From positions 1-18,262 of the forward strand of contig CAILKC010000661.1 in the NCBI GenBank assembly GCA_903834675.1: a stretch of DNA of 18,262 nt, given 5' to 3'. Numbering within the stretch: position 1 is the first letter of the stretch; each line of letters opens with the position of its first letter. The notes beneath the pieces were generated by a model. That model had not been told where the DNA came from, made no database searches, and was given only the letters and a program-made list of their open reading frames with translations. Positions 1 to 7,491 of the stretch are shown piece after piece. The position numbers and the translations under genes are program-made. Source of the stretch: an uncultured Victivallales bacterium. Lineage in GTDB: Bacteria > Verrucomicrobiota > Lentisphaeria > Oligosphaerales > JAFGRS01.

Positions 1-70
1 CCTGAACCCTGAACCCTGAACCCTGAACCCTGAACTCGGAACTCGGAACTCGGAACCCTGAACCCTAGGA
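1..70. repeat. Phased heptamer tandem array (CCTGAAC / TCGGAAC)
   Basis: Ten consecutive 7-bp units can be read without a phase break: five CCTGAAC, three TCGGAAC, one more CCTGAAC and a terminal CCTAGGA. The two unit types share the GAAC ending, which suggests block-wise amplification of a mutated unit. The array begins at the first base of the window, so its true length is unknown. It sits directly upstream of the ribosome binding site of the beta-helix gene. Positions 53-70 recur as an exact reverse complement at 16233-16250, so this is a dispersed repeat family and not a single local array. Confidence 0.95.
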
Positions 71-84
71 CCCGAGTCGTCACA

Positions 85-92
85 GGCGGAGG
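85..92 (+). promoter_or_regulatory. Ribosome binding site deciding the GTG start
   Basis: GGCGGAGG lies 8 nt upstream of the GTG at 101. No ATG with a comparable site lies nearby, so this supports GTG as the initiator of the beta-helix gene. Confidence 0.7.
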
Positions 93-100
93 AAAAACGC

Positions 101-2548
101 GTGCTCAACCCAGGCTGCTCGTCTCGTCTACGACTTTCCGTCGCCGCGGCGCCGTGGTGCATAGCGGCGCTGCTCGCCGCAACCTGCTCCGCTCAGGAGC
201 CGCGCTCGGAGACCGGCCTGGCAATGCCCTCAGGATGGCTCAACGCCCAGGACTGCGGCGCCTCGGGTTCTGCCTTCCGAACCAGCGCCACAACCCTCGC
301 CGGCTCGCGTGACCTCACCGTCGCGGACGCCGGCGACTTCAAGGTCGGCCATGAGATCATGGTCGCAAAGTGCAACCTCCGCATTACGGACCTGCAGATC
401 TGGGGACCTGAGTTCGAGAAGAGCGCCCCGCTGAAGGAAGGGTTTGAGGTGCGTGGTTACGATGGCAGCCTGGGCAACTGGACGGTCTACCTCATTGACC
501 TCCCCAAGGCCACGCCGCCGACCTTCCGCTGGAGCGACGATCTGTGCCTGACCTGGAAGGAGAGCAACGTGCCGATCACGGGCGCTTGGCAGAAGCTCAG
601 CGGCGGCGTCGAGGTCCGCTTTGGCCAGCGCGACTGGTCCGCGGGATACGTCGTGGTCTTCAACGGGCGCGACCAACTGGTCAGCACCATCGAGAAGGTG
701 GCGGGGAAGGTGCTCACGCTCAAGGACGCGACGCCGCTGGCCGTCACCGAGGCGGTGGTGGAGCACTCCGACCGGCTACCGCTCCAGGCGGCGATCGATC
801 AGGCGATTCGCGAGAAGCGCAACCTCTACATTCCGCCCGGCCACTATCGGCTCTCGGAAGGGCTCAAGGTCCGCAATGCTACGGGGCTCACGATTGAAGG
901 CCCCAACGGCCTGGACACCGTGCTGGACCTCAGCAACGGGCGCGGCGCCTGTTTCGAACTCTCCTATGGCACCGAGGTCAACCTGCGGAACCTGCGGATG
1001 CTTGGCCACACCGGCTTCGCGCAACGGGCCCAGGCGGGGGGCCTGAACACCCTCGGCGCCGGCGGACTCTGGGGGTTCTACTTCAAACCCTGTCATGCGG
1101 TCTCGATCGCCGGCACGGAACGGGTGCTGGTCGAGAACTGCCACGCCAGCCGGATGTCCGGCGAGTGCTTTGTCTCCGGTGGACCGAGCCGAGCCACCGA
1201 CAAGCCGGGGCGGTCCTACTCCAAGCAAGTCACCTATCTGCGCTGTTCGGTGACCGATTCGGCGCGCAACGCCTTCAACGACTGGAGTTGCGGCCCGGAG
1301 AACACCAGCGTGCTGAACTGCCGCATCGTCGACGTCGGCGGCAATGCCTGGGAGGGCGCCGGTCGTTTTACTAAGTTTGTCGGCAACTATGTGCGGAACG
1401 CGGGACCGGTGGCCATGGGCAACCTCGGTCCGCCGAATCGCGACGTCTCCTTCGAGACAGTGGGCGCCGCCCAACACCTCGTCGCGGACAACGTCTTCGA
1501 GGGCGTCATGCCCTACGGCAACGTGGCCATCTGTGCGCAACGCGGCTCCACCCAGATCGTCATCAGCAACAACCTCTTCATCAACTTCGAGTCGAACGCA
1601 GTCAGTGTCACCAACCGTTGCGATGAACGGCATGTCCCGACCAGCAATGTCACGGTGGTGGGCAACCTCTTCGATATGACCAGCGTCTCCGGCACGTCGA
1701 AGCCGCGCTGCGCGGTCGAAGTCAGCGCTTCCGATACCATCGTTAGCAACAATCAAGTCTACGTGCGCGGCGCCTGCGACCCGCAGGTCACCGGCATCCG
1801 CTTGCAGGAACCGGCCTTCAACCTCGCGGTTCACGATAACCTGATCCGCAATTGCGGCCGGGGCATCATGACCAGCCGCGGTCAGGCTCTGGTGAAGACC
1901 GTGGTGGACGGCCGCACGTTCGTCCCAAGCTGGTGGCAGGGACTGCCCTTCGCGCCGCCGCAGTCGCACCTCTACCGGGGCTGGAACCTGGTCTGGCTGG
2001 GCGGGGCCACCTCGACCCCGCTCTCCGTGATCGAGGTTTTCGATCCTGCCACCCAACAACTGCGGCTCAAGGAGCCAGCCCCCATCAAGGAGAAGGCGGC
2101 CTTCCACGTCTTCCCTCCCGGCGCGGCCAACTGGACCCTCGCCAGCAACACCGTGACAGGCTGCCTCGAGCCCGTCAGACTCGACTCGTACGGCAGCGAG
2201 GCCTCATTCTTCCGTGATAACCTCGTCTCGCGTGGCGAGGCGCAGGGCGTCAAGCAGGCCGTCAGCCTGGCGGGCCAGTTCACCCTGATCGGCAACACCA
2301 TCAGCGGCTTCGACGAGCCGGGATCGACGGCGCTGCTGCTCACGCTTGATCCGGTCGGACGAGTGGCCCGCAACCTGATTCAACGCAATACCTTCGAGCG
2401 CTGTGCCACGGTGGTTAAGGAAGCCCGTGAGGGCGTCTGGAAGGAATGCATCGCGGACGGCAATCTGTTCGTGAATTGTCAGACGCCGCCGGGCACAGGC
2501 GGTACGGTCGTGAGACGCGAGCCCACTGAGCCGTCGGCGGAGCGCTAG
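101..2548 (+). CDS. Secreted right-handed parallel beta-helix protein
   Basis: This 815-residue protein starts with GTG at 101, preceded by GGAGG at 88-92 with an 8-nt spacer. Residues 1-31 look like a Sec signal peptide: arginines near the N-terminus, a hydrophobic core around 14-28, then a likely cut after CSA before QEP. Residues 228-280 resemble the start of pectate-lyase-3/beta-helix proteins (AIDQAIREKRNLYIPPGHYR). From there to about 590, and again from about 675 to 790, short rungs with Asn-rich turns recur (such as ISNNLF, VVGNLFD, VSNNQVY, IGNTISG), as expected of PbH1 repeats. Residues 595-670 look like an insertion with Trp-rich strands. These folds usually act on or bind polysaccharides outside the cytoplasm, but I see no catalytic site I can name, so lyase, hydrolase and adhesin are all possible. 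The gene stands alone on its strand. Confidence 0.85.
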   Translation: MLNPGCSSRLRLSVAAAPWCIAALLAATCSAQEPRSETGLAMPSGWLNAQDCGASGSAFRTSATTLAGSRDLTVADAGDFKVGHEIMVAKCNLRITDLQIWGPEFEKSAPLKEGFEVRGYDGSLGNWTVYLIDLPKATPPTFRWSDDLCLTWKESNVPITGAWQKLSGGVEVRFGQRDWSAGYVVVFNGRDQLVSTIEKVAGKVLTLKDATPLAVTEAVVEHSDRLPLQAAIDQAIREKRNLYIPPGHYRLSEGLKVRNATGLTIEGPNGLDTVLDLSNGRGACFELSYGTEVNLRNLRMLGHTGFAQRAQAGGLNTLGAGGLWGFYFKPCHAVSIAGTERVLVENCHASRMSGECFVSGGPSRATDKPGRSYSKQVTYLRCSVTDSARNAFNDWSCGPENTSVLNCRIVDVGGNAWEGAGRFTKFVGNYVRNAGPVAMGNLGPPNRDVSFETVGAAQHLVADNVFEGVMPYGNVAICAQRGSTQIVISNNLFINFESNAVSVTNRCDERHVPTSNVTVVGNLFDMTSVSGTSKPRCAVEVSASDTIVSNNQVYVRGACDPQVTGIRLQEPAFNLAVHDNLIRNCGRGIMTSRGQALVKTVVDGRTFVPSWWQGLPFAPPQSHLYRGWNLVWLGGATSTPLSVIEVFDPATQQLRLKEPAPIKEKAAFHVFPPGAANWTLASNTVTGCLEPVRLDSYGSEASFFRDNLVSRGEAQGVKQAVSLAGQFTLIGNTISGFDEPGSTALLLTLDPVGRVARNLIQRNTFERCATVVKEAREGVWKECIADGNLFVNCQTPPGTGGTVVRREPTEPSAER

Positions 2549-5500
2549 TCGGAGCGTCCCGTCTCCGCTTCCCGCACATAGACCAGGTAGCCACGACCGG
2601 GCACCAGGTCGGTGGTCGGTTCCCAGCCCCTCGCGGTCCAGGTCCAGGCCAGGCGTGGCGCACCGAGCAGTGCCGCGACCGGCATAGCGCCACTGACGCC
2701 ACAGGCATTCCACCCTGGCGACAGGATGGGCATCGTGAGTGCTGGCTCGACCCCGACCAGATCAACCCTGGTCGGCGTCGGCGCGTAGACCCAATAGGCT
2801 CCGAGCGCGGCCACCGTCAGGACCGCTCCCCGTGGCTGGCTGCGGACCTCGCAACGGCGCAGCCCCAGAGCGCCAAGCGCCACCGGAACGTTGCCGGAGG
2901 GAACCTCCAAAGGCAGCGAAATCAGGTTCCAGCCGGACTGCAACGGCAGGCTGAAACCGCTGGCAGAGCCCGGCCACCAGAGCCCCGCCCCGCCGGTTGG
3001 CGCCACCCCGGCCGCGCTGGCGATCCAGCCGTCGAATCCGGCGGGACTGAGAGCGGACTCCGCAGGCCGCACGCCAAAGCTCACGGCGCCGCTCCGCAGA
3101 GCCGCCTCGTCCAGCACCCAGGAAATCGTCTGACCATCTCGGCGTGGCCCAGGTAGAACCCGCCCCCCCGCGTCGCGACCGCTGCCCTCAAGCACCAGCC
3201 AACCCGGTGGCAGCACTTCCGAGAGAATCGCGCTGGCGCCGCCGGGCGTCGGCGCGGTCAGGCCCAGCTCCATGCGGAGGGTTTCCTCGCCCCCCGGCAG
3301 ATAAAGCGCCGAACCGAAAATCCGCCGGGGCAGCGCCCCGAGCCAGGTGCCCTCGGGTACGCTAGGCGCGGCCTGGCTGCCCTGTTCCCAACGCTCCACG
3401 GCCTCCGTCCAGGCGCTGGCCGTGACACAGCCGGAGTGAGCCAAAGCGGCATAGCGCAGCAGCTCGATGCCGTCGACGTCTCCGTTGCCATCACGGTCGG
3501 CGGGCGAGTCGTGAACCGTCAGCGTCAGCTCGGCCGTGCTCTCGTAGCCGAGGGCGTCCGTCACCCGGATGGGCAGTGTCACGGTGAGCGGAGCCGGGGC
3601 CACCCCGACCAGTTCCCCGCTCGGCGACAGCGCCAACCAGGCCGGAAACGCGGGCTGCCCCGCGCCCCCCGGCTCGATCGCAACTGGTACGCTAAAGCTG
3701 AACGGCGGCCAGGTGCCGAGAGCCTGGATGTCGGTCCTATACGCCCCGCAACTTTCCGCTTCGGGAAGCACCGTGAGGCCGACATAGACAGGGCTCTCGA
3801 TGAGCAACTCGTACTCCGCCTCAGCCGCATGGGGTGGCATGCTATCGTCGGTGGCGCGCACCACCAGATGCCAGCTCCCGAACCCGGCCGGAGTGCCGGC
3901 TAAAGTGCCATCCGAAACCAGGCTCAGCCCTGCCGGAAGCTCACCGGTGGTGCTCCACCGCAGGCCGCGACCGTTGCCACTGCGGGCGACCAGGCTCGTC
4001 GTATAGGGGACCGCGCGGCGACCCACCGGCAGGGCGGCCGTGACCACCACCACCGGCGCGACCAGCGCCGAAACGCGGACCACTCCCTGATAGGGAATCA
4101 CGTCCGGCGCATAGACCGTGACCGTAAGGGCCTCGGGCACAGCCTCGGCGGGCACCGCAAACGTCGCGCTGCCTTGGTCATCGGTCGTGCCCAACCACTG
4201 CACCCCGCCCGAGGCAAACAAGCATACCGTCAACCCCGCCAGGGCGCGTCCCGTGGCCGCCTCCTGCGCCGTAACCTCGAACGGCGCCCCGCAGGTCGCC
4301 GTCGGGCTGTGGCCCACCCGCAGAGCCGTGGGGATACGTGTTCTCACCCCGAGCGTGGGGTCGCCGAAAAGGTGCGTCTGCTCCACGATCCTGCGGGCGG
4401 CGATATCGCCCTGGATCGGGGTCGCAAGACAGAAGTCAACCGCCCGCTGCACCGCCCCGAAGGTCAGTTCCCCGGCCGTGCTCCGTGGCGCTCCGCCGAC
4501 AAAGGTCATCCCGCCGCTGGCAAACTGCGCCCGCCGAGTGAGATAGGCGGTAAAGCTCTGCAGCATGACCACGGGCGGGTCCCAGTCCATGACGGAGGTG
4601 GCGCCGATGGCGCCGACCGCGCCCGTCGGTTCGCTGGCGCTGCCACCCTTGAGAAGAGCCTCGCACAGACACTCGGTCGAGACCGCGAAGTTGCCCGTGT
4701 AGCAGGCGGCACTGACCACGAAGGGCAGCGCCGCCCCGTAACGCAGCCGCTGGCTCACGTCGCTGACCGCAAAACCCGTCGTCCGCCAGCTCTGTTGCAG
4801 GCCGTGTCCCAGGTAGAGGATCAGGCCCCGACCGCGGTTCCAGGCGGCGGCCAGGGTGTCTTGGCTCGCTGTCACCCCCGGCAGGTCGTAGATCGCATCA
4901 CAGGGCGAATCGCCAAAATCGAGGAGACTCAAGCGCGCCGTCTCCATCGCCTCACGGTCCAGCAGTCCGAGGTTCCCCTGGTTCTCGTTCGAGGCCACGC
5001 CTGTCGCCGCGCCGCACCAGGTGCCCGGGCTGGGCGAGGGCCACTGCCAGCGCTCGTACATCACCGTCCGTCCAAGCTGGATCGCCACATCTCCGGCAGA
5101 GGTCGCCGTCAGCCGGGCGATGCTAAGGTCGTGGTAGCGGTCGGCGCTGCCATCCAGCAGGGCATACACCGTATCCGACGGCGGCGCCGTCATCTGCGCC
5201 GGCGGAATGGCGGCCTCGTCGCCGAGCAGCAGAACGTTGGCACGATCCTTCCCCTCAGCATACCCCCGAATCAGCGCGCTTATGGTGCTCGCGCCAACCG
5301 GGACGGAGACGGCCTGCACGCTGACCGCCACGCCGCGCTGCTGTTTCCACAGCGCGAACTCGGCCAGGGCCGGCGCCGCCACGAGAAACTCGGGAACCAG
5401 AACCAGCAACGACTCCTGGGGCACGCTGGCGCTGCCCGTCTTCGCCACCGGCGCCGTCTGCTCGGGCCAGCGCTGCGCGGCGAGAGCCAGGGTCGACCCG

Positions 5501-6354
5501 GGTAGCGCCGCCAGGTCCGTCGCGGCGGCGGCGCCACGCACCCGCACCTCCAGACGCCGACAAATCCCCAGCACCCCCGCGGCGGCATCATAGCGGAAGG
5601 GGCAGAAGATGACGCCCACGCCCCGCAAACCACGCCAGCGATAGACCGGCGTCAGCCGTGCCGGTGAGTCCGGAAACCGCCCCACCGTCGCGCGGCTTGC
5701 CAGTCCGCTGGCGCCAGCCCCACGCGGGGCCGCGGCCCGGGAGACGAAACCCGGAGACGCCAGCAGCGGCGGACAGGCGCGCTCCTCCCACACCGCGCTC
5801 ACGATCTCCAGCTCCGGCTCGGAGCTTCCACCCAGCAGCACCTCGTGTCGTACAAAGGGCAACGCCGGCTCGCCCTCGACCGCCAGCGGCAACGCCTCCC
5901 CCAGAGTTACGGCCCAGCGCCCACCCCAGGCTGGCTCCAGAGCATAGCTGGCCACCGTCAACATCAGACTCTGCGTGGTCGCTTCCGCCGCCGTGGCCGT
6001 GAGCGTAAAGGGGCTTGGCAGACTGCCGGTGGGAGCCTGTCCGGCTGGCGCCAGTCCGGCGGCGATCGCACCGACCCCTGGCCCGGCCGCCAGCGCGGCA
6101 AGCGGCGCCCGGCTCGAGGCCCTCGGCGCCTGCCGCTCGGACGGCCCCTCCAGACCTCCGGCCGCCGCCGCCGCTGGCAGCGCATCCGCCGGCCTCGGAG
6201 ATCTCGGGACCGGCCCAAGTCCGCGCCACCACAGACCCAGGCCAAGAATCACCACGAGGGCGCCGCCGCAGGCCGCGCGCCAGGGCCGCCGCCGCACGAA
6301 GGCGCCCGCCGTGAAAGGCGCCCGCAACCGTGGCCGTGATGGCTTCATCTGCAC
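2545..6354 (-). CDS. Membrane-anchored or secreted gingipain-like peptidase C25
   Basis: This 1269-residue protein has a basic N-terminus and one hydrophobic segment (about 29-44) that would act as a signal or signal anchor. A Pro/Ala-rich linker (about 48-115) and a propeptide-like beta region (about 125-290) follow. The caspase-like C25 catalytic domain spans about 313-675: the catalytic His is H517 in YLGHGLQQSW and the catalytic Cys is C551 in VSAACYTGNF. The domain ends with the typical FGDPTL strand (663-668). Next come Ig-like domains (about 685-765, 770-853 and 855-948; the second contains the putative-Ig signature LPAGLSL), one EF-hand/dockerin-like loop DRDGNGDVDGIE (953-964), and a C-terminal pair of GWN modules (1141-1151 and 1214-1260). 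C25 proteases are cysteine endopeptidases cutting after Arg or Lys; specificity cannot be read here. GTG at 6354 has a weak AGG six bases upstream; ATG at 6348 is the alternative. It lies 36 bp after the lipoprotein gene, probably in one transcript. Confidence 0.88.
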   Translation of the reverse strand: MQMKPSRPRLRAPFTAGAFVRRRPWRAACGGALVVILGLGLWWRGLGPVPRSPRPADALPAAAAAGGLEGPSERQAPRASSRAPLAALAAGPGVGAIAAGLAPAGQAPTGSLPSPFTLTATAAEATTQSLMLTVASYALEPAWGGRWAVTLGEALPLAVEGEPALPFVRHEVLLGGSSEPELEIVSAVWEERACPPLLASPGFVSRAAAPRGAGASGLASRATVGRFPDSPARLTPVYRWRGLRGVGVIFCPFRYDAAAGVLGICRRLEVRVRGAAAATDLAALPGSTLALAAQRWPEQTAPVAKTGSASVPQESLLVLVPEFLVAAPALAEFALWKQQRGVAVSVQAVSVPVGASTISALIRGYAEGKDRANVLLLGDEAAIPPAQMTAPPSDTVYALLDGSADRYHDLSIARLTATSAGDVAIQLGRTVMYERWQWPSPSPGTWCGAATGVASNENQGNLGLLDREAMETARLSLLDFGDSPCDAIYDLPGVTASQDTLAAAWNRGRGLILYLGHGLQQSWRTTGFAVSDVSQRLRYGAALPFVVSAACYTGNFAVSTECLCEALLKGGSASEPTGAVGAIGATSVMDWDPPVVMLQSFTAYLTRRAQFASGGMTFVGGAPRSTAGELTFGAVQRAVDFCLATPIQGDIAARRIVEQTHLFGDPTLGVRTRIPTALRVGHSPTATCGAPFEVTAQEAATGRALAGLTVCLFASGGVQWLGTTDDQGSATFAVPAEAVPEALTVTVYAPDVIPYQGVVRVSALVAPVVVVTAALPVGRRAVPYTTSLVARSGNGRGLRWSTTGELPAGLSLVSDGTLAGTPAGFGSWHLVVRATDDSMPPHAAEAEYELLIESPVYVGLTVLPEAESCGAYRTDIQALGTWPPFSFSVPVAIEPGGAGQPAFPAWLALSPSGELVGVAPAPLTVTLPIRVTDALGYESTAELTLTVHDSPADRDGNGDVDGIELLRYAALAHSGCVTASAWTEAVERWEQGSQAAPSVPEGTWLGALPRRIFGSALYLPGGEETLRMELGLTAPTPGGASAILSEVLPPGWLVLEGSGRDAGGRVLPGPRRDGQTISWVLDEAALRSGAVSFGVRPAESALSPAGFDGWIASAAGVAPTGGAGLWWPGSASGFSLPLQSGWNLISLPLEVPSGNVPVALGALGLRRCEVRSQPRGAVLTVAALGAYWVYAPTPTRVDLVGVEPALTMPILSPGWNACGVSGAMPVAALLGAPRLAWTWTARGWEPTTDLVPGRGYLVYVREAETGRSD

Positions 6355-6390
6355 GTCTGACCTGTCAGTAGACTCCGCGCCCGACGATAC

Positions 6391-6996
6391 TCAGGTCCCA
6401 GCGGCCAGACGGGGCATGGCCTGACGGTACTCGAGTTCCCAGTACGCGGGCCGTCCCGACGGGAGCACCCGACGCACCTCCACCGGAGACGCACCCAACC
6501 CCCCGCGCCAGGTCTCCACCTGCGAGCGTCGGCCGTAGACATCCGTGCGTGGACGGACGCTTACCGGCGCCGCCACCAGGTCAATGCCGCACGCTGAGGC
6601 GCACCCCGGCGTCGACTCCATCCCGGCCTCCACCACCAACCACGTCCCACCCGCTTCCGCCACCCCGCGTAGCACCACCCAGTGAACCGGACAGGCCGAG
6701 CGCCGTGCATCCAGCTCAGCGTAGCCATGCCGTTCCAGGCCGCGCGACACCAGCGGCACCTCCACCGTGCCCAAGCCATGCGCCCGCAACGGCTCCAGCA
6801 GTCCGAGCTGGCTCAGAACCGCTGCCACCTCCACCTCCGTCAGGCGCAGCGGTTTGCTGCTGTCCAGAATGCTGCCGGGATGCAGCGTCGGGTACAGATT
6901 CGCGAGCGGAATCGTGGGCGGCTCAAACGGCGTCCGGCAGCCGTTCAGCGCCACCAGCAGCCCCACCGCTACAAGAAGTAAACACCCCCGCCGCAT
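6391..6996 (-). CDS. Predicted lipoprotein of unknown function
   Basis: This 201-residue protein begins with two arginines and a hydrophobic stretch (residues 5-17) ending in LNGC, a plausible lipobox with C20 as the lipidated cysteine. The mature part has no family signature I recognise. It contains five further cysteines at about 102, 132, 136 and nearby, a basic central part and a C-terminal segment rich in aromatic residues (PAYWELEY). The ATG at 6996 has AGGGG nine bases upstream. The protease gene begins 36 bp after its stop codon, so the two are probably cotranscribed. A role as a partner, folding factor or surface anchor for the protease is possible but is inference from position only. 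Confidence 0.75.
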   Translation of the reverse strand: MRRGCLLLVAVGLLVALNGCRTPFEPPTIPLANLYPTLHPGSILDSSKPLRLTEVEVAAVLSQLGLLEPLRAHGLGTVEVPLVSRGLERHGYAELDARRSACPVHWVVLRGVAEAGGTWLVVEAGMESTPGCASACGIDLVAAPVSVRPRTDVYGRRSQVETWRGGLGASPVEVRRVLPSGRPAYWELEYRQAMPRLAAGT

Positions 6997-7011
6997 GCTG
7001 AGTCACCCCTG

Positions 7012-7017
7012 ACTATA
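7012..7017 (-). promoter_or_regulatory. Possible -10 element for the lipoprotein-protease operon
   Basis: On the minus strand TATAGT lies 15 nt upstream of the lipoprotein ATG and differs from the sigma-70 -10 consensus by one base. No convincing -35 hexamer occurs at 16-18 bp, so this is weak and could be chance or depend on an activator. Confidence 0.25.
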
Positions 7018-7205
7018 GTGGTCGCAACGACGCCCAACCGTAGTGGTATCAGGCTGCACTGTCAACGCGCCAGGGATGCAAGGCAGGGCTGTTTCAAGAA
7101 ACCGGGCTGGGCGTCGCAACACCCCGTGGTCTGTCTGCCGTATCGGGTTGCGCGAGAACACCCGCCGTCAGGCATGACACAGGCGCCAAGCCAAAGCGGT
7201 GTCGC

Positions 7206-7222
7206 GGTCGCCGTCGGCGACC
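7206..7222. repeat. Short perfect hairpin
   Basis: GGTCGCC and GGCGACC form 7-bp perfect arms around a GTC loop. It is the first of three adjacent hairpins inside the 7086-7349 element. Confidence 0.8.
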
Positions 7223-7224
7223 TT

Positions 7225-7272
7225 GCCACACGCAGTCCACATGGCCGCCGCGCGATATGGACTGCGTGCGGC
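7225..7272. repeat. Long hairpin with 18-nt arms
   Basis: The arms 7225-7242 and 7255-7272 pair at 16 of 18 positions (core ACGCAGTCCA / TGGACTGCGT) around a 12-nt GC-only loop. The two mismatches would be G-U type pairs in one RNA orientation, which hints at conservation of an RNA fold, though selection cannot be tested from one copy. Confidence 0.8.
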
Positions 7273-7275
7273 AGA

Positions 7276-7293
7276 GGGCCGCGTCCGCGGCCC
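7276..7293. repeat. GC-rich perfect hairpin
   Basis: GGGCCGCG and CGCGGCCC form 8-bp perfect arms with a 2-nt centre. It lies 3 bp from the preceding hairpin. No T-run follows on either strand, so it is not a classical intrinsic terminator. Confidence 0.8.
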
Positions 7294-7491
7294 GTCGACG
7301 CCGCTTTCATTGCCGGCGGTACGACGGCGGTCGTTTCCTGAAACAGCCCTTCAGCGCTCCAGGCGGACTTCCTTATTGCACAGGTCGTTAATTCTTAGGT
7401 GGAGTGGGGCGGCAGAGAATCGCCTTTGCCCGAGGCGGACTTGCCAGCGCACTCCAGATCGCGGCGTTGCCGGTGAGGGTGGCCGCATGGC

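Larger units (their letters stand above)
7086..7349. repeat. 264-bp structured element bounded by inverted GTTTC-NN-GAAAC dyads
   Basis: The left end GGGCTGTTTCAAGAAAC (7086-7102) and the right end (7333-7349) are inverted copies matching at 16 of 17 positions. Each end is also a dyad in itself (GTTTC-AA-GAAAC and GTTTC-CT-GAAAC). Between them lie perfect or near-perfect hairpins at 7206-7222, 7225-7272 and 7276-7293. The layout resembles a small non-coding mobile element or a dispersed palindromic repeat. A pair of operator sites for a dimeric regulator is the alternative. No flanking target duplication was evident. Confidence 0.6.
6997..7491. other. Gene-free stretch between the protease operon and the kinase operon
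   Basis: No convincing coding region occurs here on either strand. It is downstream of the kinase operon and upstream of the lipoprotein gene. It contains the GTTTC-NN-GAAAC dyads, three hairpins (entered separately) and an AT-rich patch at about 7369-7401. No hairpin followed by a T-run could be found for the end of the kinase operon. The structured element may serve as its transcription end, but that is speculation. Confidence 0.7.

Noticed and set aside
1..70. CRISPR array or true chromosome telomere
   Set aside because: Seven-base units without spacers are not CRISPR. The array is internal-like, with a gene 31 bp away and another copy 16 kb on, so there is no evidence of a replicon end.
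776..2107. 443-codon open frame on the minus strand inside the beta-helix gene
   Set aside because: There is no recognisable domain and no ribosome binding site. The plus strand has a signal peptide and beta-helix rungs throughout.
4174..5505. Long open frame (443 codons) on the plus strand opposite the protease gene
   Set aside because: Its translation is Arg/Gln/Pro-rich with no family resemblance, and the minus strand has clear C25 and Ig-like motifs. It is a by-product of high GC content.
7276..7293. Intrinsic terminator for the kinase operon
   Set aside because: The hairpin is strong but no T-run follows on the minus strand, and it lies about 200 bp after the last stop codon.
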